Positions 39,610-49,233 of a stretch of DNA of 64,000 nucleotides are shown here, piece after piece. Below the pieces are notes generated by a model. It was not told the origin of the DNA and ran no database searches. It saw only the letters and a program-made list of their open reading frames with translations. Position numbers and translations under genes: made by a program. The stretch is from DASQDN01 sp963833675 (GTDB lineage: Bacteria; Acidobacteriota; Terriglobia; Bryobacterales; Bryobacteraceae). The number at the start of each line of letters is the position of its first letter. Position 1 is the first letter of the stretch. Where the stretch lies: NCBI GenBank assembly GCA_963833675.1, contig CAWHYW010000047.1, forward strand, positions 1 to 64,000, in the 5' to 3' direction.

Positions 39610-40836
39610 TCAGCCCCACCACTGTTCGCCTGTTGCCAGGTGGGCGCGAACTACATCCGGGTTCAATTCGATCCCAAGTCCCGGCTTGGTGGATACAGCG
39701 ATTGTTCCGCCTTGGAAGATCGGACCGTCATGCAACACGAGTTCGTCCATCCAACCGCCCTGTCCGGTGATCGTTTCACATGCGATGTAATCGCGGATCG
39801 ATGACGCCCACTGCACGTTCGCAAGCGTAGCGACAATGCTGCCGGTATTGTGCGTTGCCATCGGTAAACCGAACACCTCGGCCATGTCGGCGATGCGCTT
39901 GGTTTCTAAGAATCCGCCTGTATTGCGAAGATCGGGGTGCAGGATGTCGCAGCCCTGGTTGAGAATGAAATCCTTGAATCCGCCGCGTCTCGCCAGATTC
40001 TCACCCGTGCAGATCGGGACTGTTGAGGATGCAGCCAGGCGTTTCCAACTCTCAGAATAATCCGGTGGCATCGGATCTTCCAGCCAGACGGGACGGATCG
40101 ACTCGACTGCTTGCGAGAGTTGAATCGAGGTACGCAGATCGTACTCCCAGTGGCAGTGGACCATCAAGTCATGGTCGTAGCCGATGGCTTCCCGGCAATT
40201 CTCCCATCCTCTGCGGATGTTTGATAGCTCCGTCGTGGTCAGCACGCGGTTCGCGCCATCGCGCGCATGGTCTTTATCCGCGCTGGTGTGCTGAAATCCG
40301 AACTTGTGGGTCTTGAAACCTGCTGGATCGGCTTTCACCTTCTGCGCCCACTCGCGGCACGACGCGGGATCGAGCATGTTCTTGGGCGCCGCGTGGTCGT
40401 AGACGCGAACTCGATCCCGGAATCTTCCGCCAAGCAGAGTGCTCACCGGAGCGCCAAGGATCCGACCGGAAAGGTCCCATAGCGCCATCTCGATCCCGCT
40501 GACCGCCCGCATGAGGCCGTGAGCCGAACCATCCGTCCGCTGCCCCAGTCCGGTATAAATGACGTCGATTTGCAGCGGGTCCTTGCCGATCAGATCCGGC
40601 TTCAATGCAAAGATCTGTTCCTTTACACCGGCTCCCGGATTGCCATAAGCTTCGCCGATCCCGAATAACCCGGAATCGCTAACGACCTTGACCAGCGTGT
40701 AGGTACGAGGGCCCTGCACGACCATCACCTGAATGTCTTGTATCTTTACCTTTCCTTTGTCGGCGGCCGCCATCGCGTGATACCGCTGAAGGAATGGGGC
40801 CACAGAGAGCGATTGCAGAAATTGTCGTCGCGTCAT
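39610..40836 (-). CDS. Enolase-superfamily (mandelate racemase/DgoD-like) protein with Tat-type signal
   Basis: 408 residues. The leader MTRRQFLQSLSVAPFLQRYH suggests Tat export, as for many Acidobacteria sugar enzymes. Capping and barrel domains are present: VVSDSGLFGIGEAYGNPGA, GIEMALWDLSGRILGAPV, HCHWEYD (227-233), WLEDPMPP (E253), TGENLARRGGF (E279) and MATHNTGSI (H329). All positions align with E. coli galactonate dehydratase at a constant offset of 44. The first metal ligand Asp (DgoD D183) is replaced by His227, while the acid His (229) and base His (329) remain. Probably an acid-sugar dehydratase or epimerase relative. Substrate unknown. Confidence 0.85.
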   Translation of the reverse strand: MTRRQFLQSLSVAPFLQRYHAMAAADKGKVKIQDIQVMVVQGPRTYTLVKVVSDSGLFGIGEAYGNPGAGVKEQIFALKPDLIGKDPLQIDVIYTGLGQRTDGSAHGLMRAVSGIEMALWDLSGRILGAPVSTLLGGRFRDRVRVYDHAAPKNMLDPASCREWAQKVKADPAGFKTHKFGFQHTSADKDHARDGANRVLTTTELSNIRRGWENCREAIGYDHDLMVHCHWEYDLRTSIQLSQAVESIRPVWLEDPMPPDYSESWKRLAASSTVPICTGENLARRGGFKDFILNQGCDILHPDLRNTGGFLETKRIADMAEVFGLPMATHNTGSIVATLANVQWASSIRDYIACETITGQGGWMDELVLHDGPIFQGGTIAVSTKPGLGIELNPDVVRAHLATGEQWWG

Positions 40837-40860
40837 CGAGCAGTATTACATCACGACGGA

Positions 40861-40920
40861 ACCCCTAGGTCTAGCGTATGGGGCCCTTACCCTAGTCGTT
40901 GTCTAATGTCAGCCCCTAGC
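40861..40920. promoter_or_regulatory. Cluster of CCCTAG words upstream of the repeat-protein operon
   Basis: Within 60 bases there are ACCCCTAGGT (40861-40870), GGGGCCC (40880-40886), ACCCTAGT (40889-40896) and GCCCCTAGC (40912-40920), in the gap between the enolase-superfamily gene and ATG 41000. The word resembles the dyads at 24154, 27105 and 54752. A ribosome site GGGGAG is at 40984-40989. The promoter itself is not clear. Function inferred from recurrence only. Confidence 0.35.
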
Positions 40921-40999
40921 TACTGGTTGGATAGGTACTTCAACGCGTATCTTTCGAGAACGATATCGATTACAAATTGATACTGGGGAGTTTAGCGGT

Positions 41000-43900
41000 A
41001 TGCGTTGCCTGCATTGCGGAAGCACACTCTCGGCCTTCAAGAAACTCACCGATAGTGACTTCTGCTCGACGGAGCATCGGGATAATTTCTACACGGAGCA
41101 ACAGCAGCTTATCCGTGAGCGGCTGAAGCATTCACGAACGCGATTGCACCGGCTTAGTCGGTCCGGTCCCGGAGACGCGCGCCTGACAGCTGCCGTGATT
41201 GCGCCTGCAATCGAAGCGCAAGCTCCGGCGAAAATCGCAGCGTTCCGGTCTGTTTTCCCGGACCTGCATGACCGTTCACTGTGCCTGCAGTTCCTCCCGC
41301 AGATCGATCCTGAGTTGTCGGCCGCAAACCCGCCTGTCCGTCAGGAACGCTTACGTGGTCGCCAGCTATTGTTGTCATTGATCCCCGAATTCCCCTGGCC
41401 TCGATACAACTCCGGCTTCCTGGACTCGCGTTCGTTGGAGCCGGTTGAATCGAATGAGGACATCGCTTACGAGTCGGCTCTCAGGCTGCGCGGCTCCGTT
41501 GTCTTCGGATTTGCGCCGGCTTCGGTGATGATGCTGCGCGCGCCGGACGTTATCACCCTTCCTGTTAAATCGATTTTCAAGCTCCGATTGGCGAGGCCAA
41601 AACCTGCAGTCTCTTTCGGGCCAGTACGTCTTTTCACAACAGAGAAACACCGGGCACTCCCTGGGTTCGGATACCGTAGCTTTGTCGAGCTAGTGCCGGT
41701 AGAACAGCCGTTGTCTCAGAAAATTTCGCCGGCATCTCCCGTCGAACTCACGAGCCCCCTGGCAATCTCAGGATCCTTGCGCGTCCGCTCTGAATCGACC
41801 GCTCGCGGTCTGGGATTCCTCGACCGCGTCTTCAAGATGAGGCCGCGGATGGCTGTGCTCTGTGTTGATTTGCCGCTCATGTGGCAAATTGCGTCTGAGC
41901 CACTGTCGTCCACAGTCAATCTGATCCGTCCAAGCGATCTTGGAGTTGTGGCTCTCTCGCACCCGGTGCGCCTTGATCGGTTCCTTCGATTCCGGCCGTG
42001 CGGCCCGCTCGACAGTCAGATCTTAACGCAATGCGTCCCCCCGTTCGCCTCCGAGAAGACCGAGGCGCGTCCCGGAATTCCGGATCTGCGGATAAAGCAG
42101 AGCGAGTTCTCTCCCACCGCTCCGGCACGCCCGTTCCGCATGAGTATGCGGGCAGCCGCAGGACGAAGCGCCGAAGCAATCGCGATCAACTTTGCCCTAG
42201 ATTTCGCAACTGGGCCGGTGAATCCTGGGTTTTCGTCCACCTCAGACTGCGCCCCATCGCTCGCGGACCGCTTCTATCGTCCTCGACCGCGCGGGCCGGT
42301 GCTCGATGAAGCTCTGCTGACCTTGCACAGAGTCAACCTGGAGGAAAATGGGTTCGTTTCGCAACCAGCCATTTGCGAACTCGACAAACCTGTCCTCACC
42401 TTCCAGCCCGGACTGTCGGACCGTCTCTTCCGCATGCGCCCACGCAGTGGGGTCGTCAGCGAAAGTGTCGCGGACCTGATCCCATCGACCACGCCGGAAG
42501 GACTCGTATCGCCGCCGGCAATGCCGGGCATTGCTGGTCTCACCGACGCATCTCCATCGGTTGTCACTCGGATGTACCGTATGCGTCCTGGTTCCGGCCT
42601 CAACTCCAGAGCTACCGCTATCCAGCTTCCGAGCCTTACGACGCCGATATCGGCCGCCGCCACAGACCTCGCGATCGCGAAATTTGATCCGGCACTGCCT
42701 CATCTCTCACCTGCATTTCAGGACCGTGCATTCCGGATACGCTCCCGAACGGGTATCAGCTCGGATCGGACTCAATCGGCTGAATCGATTACGACGGCGC
42801 CCGCTTGGGCGCTCTCATCTCCGTCCGTAATTGGGTTCGTTTCGTCGAAAGCCCGCCATTTGGCTCCGCCTCTCCTCGACAAGTTGTACCGAGGCAAGCC
42901 GAAACCTGGTGTTCCATCTCCTTCGATGGCGAATCTTATGTTGGATGGGGCGCCCGAGGAGCGATTCGTATCAAAGCCCGCAGTACGTTCCATTGGCGTT
43001 GCCGCTTGTCGGCCGAATCTTGTGTTGCGGCTTTATCGCTTCCGGCCGAAGTCACCAGTTGATGGAAAAACGCCTCTAGCGAGCGTCGGTAACGCGCCGT
43101 TGGACTTCGCGCCGGGTCAGCCGGAATTCGTTCCTGACTGGTGGGACGTTATCACCGGGCCTAAGCCCATCTTCGTAAACCGCATGTACCGGATGCGCCT
43201 CAAACAGCCCGCGCAGGATTCGGATACGCTGGCGCAGCCGATTCGTGCCAAGCACCTCACAGCCCCCGATCCCGAGCCGGTTATGGCGACGATGCCTGCT
43301 CCATCGGGTTCGGCCGCAGCACCGTCGTTCCTCGATCGTCTCTATAGGATGCGGCCGAAGAGTGGTAAAGCGGCCGCCGCCGTAACGAATGCAATTCCCT
43401 GCAGCGCTCTCGAGCCTCGCCCGCACTCTGGCGCACCTGCGGCGATTCTGCGCTCTGTTTCGAAGCATTGGAAGTCGACGCCGCTGAGCATTAAGTCAAT
43501 TGCTGCGATTGTGCCGCTTTTGCTGCTGATGCTGTTCATCCCGTGGGATGTCGTGTCGAAAGCGGGTGGGAATAGCATATTGCGGCAGGCGATTGTACGT
43601 CGCGCTGCGATCGAGCAGGCCGATGATTTCGGCGAAGGCCTCAGGAATTGGCAAGGAATCGACAAATGGAAGCGGATGCCGTCGGGCGCCATGGAGCCGG
43701 TTGGCTTAGGGCTCTTCAAGCCCTCTCTCGAACTCCGCGATTATCGCGTAGCATTCTCCGCTCAAATCGTGAAACAGGCGATGGGATTCGTCGTTCGCGC
43801 GATGGACAACCGCAATTATCAGGCCATCAAGCTGGTAACGCTGAAGCCGGGACCGCTACCCACAGTAGCTGTTGTGCGCTATGCCGTGGTTGACGGCAAA

Positions 43901-44194
43901 GAAACAGACCGTAAACAGACTATCCTTCCCATGACAGTGGCAGCCGATACTGTCTACCGGATTGCTCTGGATGTGAAGGATCAGTCCTTCACTCTAATGG
44001 TCCAGGAAAAAGTTGTCGATTTCTGGTCGGAGGAGCGATTGAAGATCGGCGGAGCCGGCTTCTTCAGCGCGAAGGGTGAGCAGGCGTTGATTCAGAACAT
44101 TCGCATTTCTCACCACGACGACGCGATCGGCAGACTATTCGCGGCGCTGGCCCTTAATGTTCAAGCGAGTGATGGGAGCGAACGTAAACGATGA
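41000..44194 (+). CDS. Zinc-ribbon, Arg-rich repeat, single-span membrane protein with exported beta domain, 1064 aa
   Basis: Intact and unlike any named family I recognise. Residues 3-26 form a zinc ribbon (C3LHC6 ... C22STEH26). Residues about 60-270 are Pro/Ala-rich. From 273 to 789 a basic motif of the form (F/L)-D-R-(L/M/F)-(Y/F)-R-M-R-P-(K/R)-S-G recurs eleven times at about 51-residue intervals, with Pro-rich linkers between. One membrane span follows (SIAAIVPLLLLMLFIPW, about 833-849), with basic residues before it, so the long arm should be cytoplasmic. Residues 875-1041 form a beta domain (GFVVRAMDNRNYQAIKLVTL) resembling LamG/DUF1080 folds, placed outside. The next gene overlaps by four bases. 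Function unknown. Confidence 0.88.
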   Translation: MRCLHCGSTLSAFKKLTDSDFCSTEHRDNFYTEQQQLIRERLKHSRTRLHRLSRSGPGDARLTAAVIAPAIEAQAPAKIAAFRSVFPDLHDRSLCLQFLPQIDPELSAANPPVRQERLRGRQLLLSLIPEFPWPRYNSGFLDSRSLEPVESNEDIAYESALRLRGSVVFGFAPASVMMLRAPDVITLPVKSIFKLRLARPKPAVSFGPVRLFTTEKHRALPGFGYRSFVELVPVEQPLSQKISPASPVELTSPLAISGSLRVRSESTARGLGFLDRVFKMRPRMAVLCVDLPLMWQIASEPLSSTVNLIRPSDLGVVALSHPVRLDRFLRFRPCGPLDSQILTQCVPPFASEKTEARPGIPDLRIKQSEFSPTAPARPFRMSMRAAAGRSAEAIAINFALDFATGPVNPGFSSTSDCAPSLADRFYRPRPRGPVLDEALLTLHRVNLEENGFVSQPAICELDKPVLTFQPGLSDRLFRMRPRSGVVSESVADLIPSTTPEGLVSPPAMPGIAGLTDASPSVVTRMYRMRPGSGLNSRATAIQLPSLTTPISAAATDLAIAKFDPALPHLSPAFQDRAFRIRSRTGISSDRTQSAESITTAPAWALSSPSVIGFVSSKARHLAPPLLDKLYRGKPKPGVPSPSMANLMLDGAPEERFVSKPAVRSIGVAACRPNLVLRLYRFRPKSPVDGKTPLASVGNAPLDFAPGQPEFVPDWWDVITGPKPIFVNRMYRMRLKQPAQDSDTLAQPIRAKHLTAPDPEPVMATMPAPSGSAAAPSFLDRLYRMRPKSGKAAAAVTNAIPCSALEPRPHSGAPAAILRSVSKHWKSTPLSIKSIAAIVPLLLLMLFIPWDVVSKAGGNSILRQAIVRRAAIEQADDFGEGLRNWQGIDKWKRMPSGAMEPVGLGLFKPSLELRDYRVAFSAQIVKQAMGFVVRAMDNRNYQAIKLVTLKPGPLPTVAVVRYAVVDGKETDRKQTILPMTVAADTVYRIALDVKDQSFTLMVQEKVVDFWSEERLKIGGAGFFSAKGEQALIQNIRISHHDDAIGRLFAALALNVQASDGSERKR
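41816..43366 (+). repeat. Eleven ~51-residue repeats within the 1064-aa protein
   Basis: Motif cores at protein residues 273, 324, 376, 421, 472, 521, 573, 625, 674, 725 and 777; intervals 45 to 52. Best cores: FLDRLYRMRPKSG (777), LSDRLFRMRPRSG (472) and VVTRMYRMRPGSG (521). Degenerate ones: ARPFRMSMRAAAG (376) and LLDKLYRGKPKPG (625). DNA identity between units is low, so this is an old protein repeat, not a recent tandem duplication. An even weaker copy may lie near residue 191 (SIFKLRLARPKPA). Confidence 0.85.
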
Positions 44195-45848
44195 ACCCTA
44201 AGAACCGTAGGCCTGAGGAGACCGCCTCGAAAGCAGGCGCTGTAAATGGGACAAATGGAACTACAAACGGAGCAGCGAATGGCTCCGCGAGTGCTTTGGC
44301 GAAAGCTGTATCGCTCCATCTCGAAGGCAAACGCAAGGAAGCCCTGCAAGAGTTGAAAGGAGCAGCCTCCCACGCGGCGAGACCGCAGAGTTCTCTTCCG
44401 CAATGGGGCACATTCAGTTCGAGTTGGAGCAGTATGAAGACGCAGCCAAGAGTTACACCAAGCTGCTTTCTCTCGATCCCAAGCATATGGCGGGGCACTT
44501 TAATCTCGCGGTTTGCCTGGAGAAGCTGGGACGCTGGGAGGAAGCATCCGATCGGTTCACGAAAGTCCTCGAAGCAAGTCCGGCACGTACAGAGGCCCGG
44601 CTCGGCTTAGCGATTTGCCAACTGCATCTCGAGAAGTCGGAAGCTGCCCTGGAGAACTTCGATCGAGTGTTGGCCGATGACTTGGGAAACGAGACTGCGC
44701 TGTTCGGAAAGGCCGTCGGGCTTCAGTTGACATGGCGCTTCGATGAAGCGACAGACATCTACAAACGGGTACTCTCGCATAACGAAGATGCGGAAGAGGC
44801 CCTGATTAATCTGGTTACGATCGGGATCGCGCGCAAGGACATTCAAACGATTCGCAGCTACTCGGAGCGCCTGATTCAAGTTCGACCGAACTCTCAAACC
44901 GCGCTCGAAGGACTCGCGACCTGCGCATTTGCCGACGAAGATTACGAAGCTGCCGCCAGGTATTGCGAAAAGCTCGTAGAAGCGACCCCGAACCACTTTG
45001 AGCGCGCATTCAATCTCGGCGTTGCCAATCAGAAACTCGGTCGCAAGGAAGATGCCGCGAAGGCGTACGCGGAAGCGATCAGGATTCGTCCCGATGGCAA
45101 GCAGGCGCATGTCAACCTCGGCATGGTTCGGCAGGAGTTGGGCGATCTGAAAGGAGCGCGCGAATCCTATGAGCGCGCGCTGCAGATTAGTCCCGATATC
45201 CCGGAAGTTTTTTACAACCTGGCTTCCATTCTCGAGCAGCAGGGCGCAAAAGAAGAAGCGGAGAAGTACTATGCGAAGCTCACCGCTCAGCGCGGTGATT
45301 CGTCCGAAGACGCATGGTTCCGGCTTGGGTATTTGCGATTGCAAAAAGGCGATTTTCGCGGCAGCATCGAAGCATTCCAGTCTTGCGTACGCAAGCGCGG
45401 CGACTGGCCGGAAGCCCATGTGAACCTTGGAATCGCGCATTGGCGGCTCGGAGATCGTGACCAGGCCGTCAAAGCCTTCGAACAGGTTCTCGCGCTGGAT
45501 GCAGACTCACTCGATGCCCTCCGTGGTTTGGCAGCATTAGCAGTGGAGCGTGAAGAGTACGATCGCGCGCTGGATCTCCAGGCGAAGTTGATCAATCTTG
45601 GTGAAAAAACTCCAGAGTTGTTCTACAACACGGGTCTTCTACTTCAGAAGACCGGACAATTGGAAGACGCCATCCGTCTCTATCGCGAAGCGATTGCGCA
45701 AAGGCCAAACTTTGCGGAAGCGCTTCTGAATCTCGGCCACGCCCTGAAGAGTAAGGGTGAGGAGGATGAAGCTCGCAGTTGCTGGCGGCAAGCTCTCGAG
45801 TTTAAACCGGAGTTGGCGACCGGCTACTTCGATCAGGCCGTCCAGTAA
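44191..45848 (+). CDS. TPR repeat protein (one frameshift)
   Basis: The ATG at 44191 overlaps the stop of the repeat-protein gene (ATGA), so the two are translationally coupled. A low-complexity Asn/Gly/Thr N-terminus (AVNGTNGTTNGAANGSAS) leads into ALAKAVSLHLEGKRKEALQE. One break near 44385 joins this to GHIQFELEQYEDAAKSYTKL. About a dozen TPR units follow, such as HMAGHFNLAVCLEKLGRWEE, KQAHVNLGMVRQELGDLKGA and NFAEALLNLGHALKSKGEED. About 552 residues, no signal peptide or membrane span, so cytoplasmic and a protein-binding scaffold. Its natural partner is the cytoplasmic arm of the preceding membrane protein. Confidence 0.9.
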
Positions 45849-45881
45849 GTCTCACACGAGGGCCGCGATATACTTCGCGGC

Positions 45882-48121
45882 ATGCATCTCTATCGAGCCC
45901 TGCTGACGGCCATTCTGTGTCTGGGCGGCGCTTACGCTCAGGACATGCGCTGTGATCTGAGCGCATACAAAGCTCAAGAGGGACTCAGAGCCGAAATCCG
46001 TGCCGGGGTTCTTGAGCTTAACTGGCAAGGAGAACGTCGCGAGCAACTGCGCGCCAGGTTCAGCATCCGAGACGGTCAGCCGCTTGTAAATGACCTTGCT
46101 GCGCGAGCCGCCTCCGGCAACTGGATAATCCTTGGCCAGAATCTCTCTCCGGAGTTTCAGGTCACGAGCGGCGTTCGCCGCCTGTCGCAACAACAAATCG
46201 CTCCTCTAAAAGAACTCGGCGTCGAGCTTACACCTGAAGTCATCGAACGCGAGAAGTGGAATGCATTCTGGGATGCGCCACTCATGGTGCCCGGACGCCC
46301 CGGCACAAATCTCGGACTTCCTCGCAAACCAGACGAAGTTCGGCGAGGATGGGCTAAGTACAACACGACAGCCTGCCAGGTGAAGACCGACGGTGCTCGC
46401 ATTGAAGTTACCTTCCCAGGGGTCACGATGGGCATCTTCTCAGGTTCTTTGCAGTACACCGCCTATAAAGGCACGAACCTGCTGCGACAGGAGGTCATCG
46501 CGAAGACCGGCGAGCCATCAGTTGCCTATAAGTACATGGGCGGCCTGAAAGGGTTTGCCATCTCGGATAGCACTCGTGTCGTCTGGCGAGATCCCGCGCG
46601 GGCATGGCAACAATACGCGTTCGGCGGGGCCGCGAACAAGGATGCCGTCGGGCTGCATGCGCGAAACCGATTGGCGATTGTCGAGGCAAGCGGAGGTTCG
46701 TTAGCCTTCCTGCCACCCTCGCACAAGTTCTTCTTCTCACGAGAAATCGAGACCAACCTCGGTTACGTTTACTACAGGAAAGACAGCGAGACATCGTTCG
46801 CGATCGGCTGGCGATGCAGCCCGATCGTGAAGCAAGCTATCGGCCTTACGGAGTCTCGGATCAGGTCTGGAATGTCGGGTGTCGCGAATCGCGGGGACAC
46901 GTGAACAACTTCGCTCTATACAATGCGCCTCCCGGAACGATGCAGCGCATGCCCGTCTACTTCTATCTGAGCCCGCGCGATAGTCGAGCGACACAACAGG
47001 CGGTGATGGCCTTCACGCACGACGATGTCTATGCGCCGATCCCCGGCTTCAAGGTGCTGGTCAGCCACTTTCATTTCCATTTCAATGACAGCTTTCCGAT
47101 GCCGGTACGATCGACCTGGAGCCTAGCTGGCTGCCGGTGTTCCGGTCGCTTGGAATCAACATCGCGATACTCGCCGACTTCCAGTGGAGACGGGCATCCG
47201 GAGGACACCGGCAAAGCCCGCCTCGATGAGCAGAAGGTGTATTTCGAGGGATGCGAGCGCTTCTCGGATCGAGACTTTCTGTTGTTCCCGGGGGAGGAAC
47301 CCGACGCGAACTTCGGGGACACTACATGTTCCTGTTCCCGAAGCCGCTCTTCTTCACGCATGTCAAGCAGCCCTATCGAGGCGCTGAGCAGCCGTTTTCG
47401 GAAGCTCTCCCGGAGTATGGAACGGTCTATCACCCCGCAAGCGCAAAAGCAGAATTGGACCTGCTGAATAAAGAAGCGGACTGGTATGGCAGACGCACCC
47501 GCGGACCAAAGGATCGACCGGCTATCCTGACGCGATTCGCGACAAGGATTTCTTTCAGAGCGATCGCTTCCTGGGAGGATCGTTTCAATCGTTGCCTGTG
47601 GACCTCTCCCAGATCAGCGCCTTTGTGAACAGCGGTGCTTCGGGCTGCTCGATGACATGAATAACTGGGCCGGCGCGAAGTACATGCTTGCGGAGGGCGA
47701 CACGTACATGAAGTATCCGGATGATGAGACGTATCCGCAACTGATGGTGAATTACGTGAAACTCGACCGCGTGCCGAAGTTCAAGGAAAGCTGGAGCCCG
47801 GTTATGGATGCGTTGCGCGCGGGCAATTACTTCGTCACCTCCGGCGAGGTTCTTCTTCGCAACTGGTCGATCGAAGGAACCGGCGCGAAGAAGCGTCTAT
47901 GTAGCGGAAGCCGATTGGACGTTTCCTCCGGATTTCGCCGAACTGGTCTGGAGCGATGGAAAGAAGGTCGAGCGCCAGATTATCCGCCTTACCGAGATGG
48001 CGCCATTCGCGTCCACAAATTCCGGATTCCGTTCGATGCGGCGGGAAAGAAGTGGGTGCGATTTGCCGATCTGGGACTCAGCCGGAATGGCGCGTTCACG
48101 CAGCCTGTACACCTGCGCTGA
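45882..48121 (+). CDS. Secreted PHP-like metallohydrolase candidate (at least six frameshifts)
   Basis: Signal peptide MHLYRALLTAILCLGGAYAQ. The first 310 residues are a beta-rich domain (ARIEVTFPGVTMGIFSGSL, AFLPPSHKFFFSREIETNLG). After breaks from about 46820 onward the second half reads GFKVLVSHFHFHFN, LGINIAILADF followed by GDGHPEDTG, DFLLFPGEEPDANFG, GHYMFLFPKPLFFTHVKQPY, VWQTHPRTKGSTGYPDAIRD, MLAEGDTYMKYPDDETYPQL and GNYFVTSGEVLLRNWSIEG. The spaced His/Glu/Asp motifs in this order resemble a PHP-superfamily (CehA/McbA-like) metal centre; this is my inference. About 745 residues. It lies 33 bases after the TPR gene and probably shares its operon. The 3' end overlaps the convergent aminotransferase. 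Confidence 0.65.
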
Positions 48122-49233
48122 GAGCTTCCTGTAGCTTCTGAAGGTCGCTTTCGTCGTTGTAGAAATGTGTAGACACACGCAAGCGGCCGTGACGAGCCGA
48201 CACAACTATGCGCTGCTCCCTTAACTTTCGGGAGAGCTGCGCCAAGTAAGATGGCGGAAACGAGCAAGAAGGATCGGAGACCCGCGATGATCGATCTCGC
48301 CACCTGCGTTCTCCAGCACTCGAGCGCACTGATCCGCTAGTTCAAGCACGCGATGTTCGATGCGATCCGGGCCGAGCTCCAGCATCATGTCGATCGATGC
48401 CCCCATTGCATAGAGGCTAGGAAAGTTAAGCATGCCTCCTTCGTATTTCTCCGCGTCGCTGACAAATTCCGGAGCGCCGTGATGCAAATTGTCCACACGC
48501 CGCCAATCCTTATGGCTGCGCCAGCCGATCACGTTCGGCCGCAACTGCTCTCGTAAAGAGGGCTTGACGTAGACGAAGCCGCCGCCGTTCGGCGACATAA
48601 GCCATTTGTAACCGTGGACGGCAAGCATGTCGGGCTGTACAGCTTGCGACGTCGACCTTTAGCGCACCAACGCTTTGTGTGCCGTCGAGGTAGTACAAAA
48701 TACCACGCTGTCGCAGTACTTCCCCGAGTTCTTCTGCGGGGACGCGAAATCCGGTGCTGTAATTGACGGCGCTAACCAGGACGAGTCGCGTCCGCTCCGT
48801 CAGACTCTCATACAAGCGGTTCCAGGGTACTTCCAGGAACTCAACTCCCGATGCCTTAAGCAACGAGGGCCAATAGAGGTTGTTAGGGAATTCGTGCTCC
48901 AGCGCGATCACCTGATCGCCCGCCTCCCACGAGACACCACTCATCAACAGCCCCAAGGCGGTAGCCGCGTTCGGTATGAACGCGATGTCACCTGGAGAGC
49001 AGTGGATAAGTTTAGCAATCGAACTCCGGATCGCATCGGCGTCGTCGAACCATTCGAGAAAATCCGTACACGCAAGCGCATCCCGCCGGCGCAAAGTGCC
49101 CATTCACCGCGTCAACCGAGCGTTTCGGTAATTGGCCGTAGGTAGCGGTATTAAGAAACGTCCAGTTCGCCAAGGCCGGAAATTCCGCTCGGACAGCCTC
49201 CCAATCAGGCGTTGTGGATTTTGCTCTGGACAT
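48096..49233 (-). CDS. Class V aminotransferase, NifS/selenocysteine lyase-like (three frameshifts)
   Basis: ATG 49233 begins MSRAKSTTPDWEAVRAEFPA, then LANWTFLNTATYGQLPKRSV. After a break near 49110: GDIAFIPNAATALGLLMSGV, GDQVIALEHEFPNNLYWPSL and YYLDGTQSVGALKVDV (PLP aspartate). After another near 48645: MLAVHGYKWLMSPNGGGFVY, where the Lys after GY binds PLP. A last break near 48250 leads to RKLREQRIVVSARHGRLRVS and STHFYNDESDLQKLQEALSA. About 378 residues. PLP enzyme of the class V (cysteine desulfurase-like) group; no cysteine loop is obvious, so a specific desulfurase claim is not made. Its start overlaps the proS end on the same strand. Confidence 0.85.
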
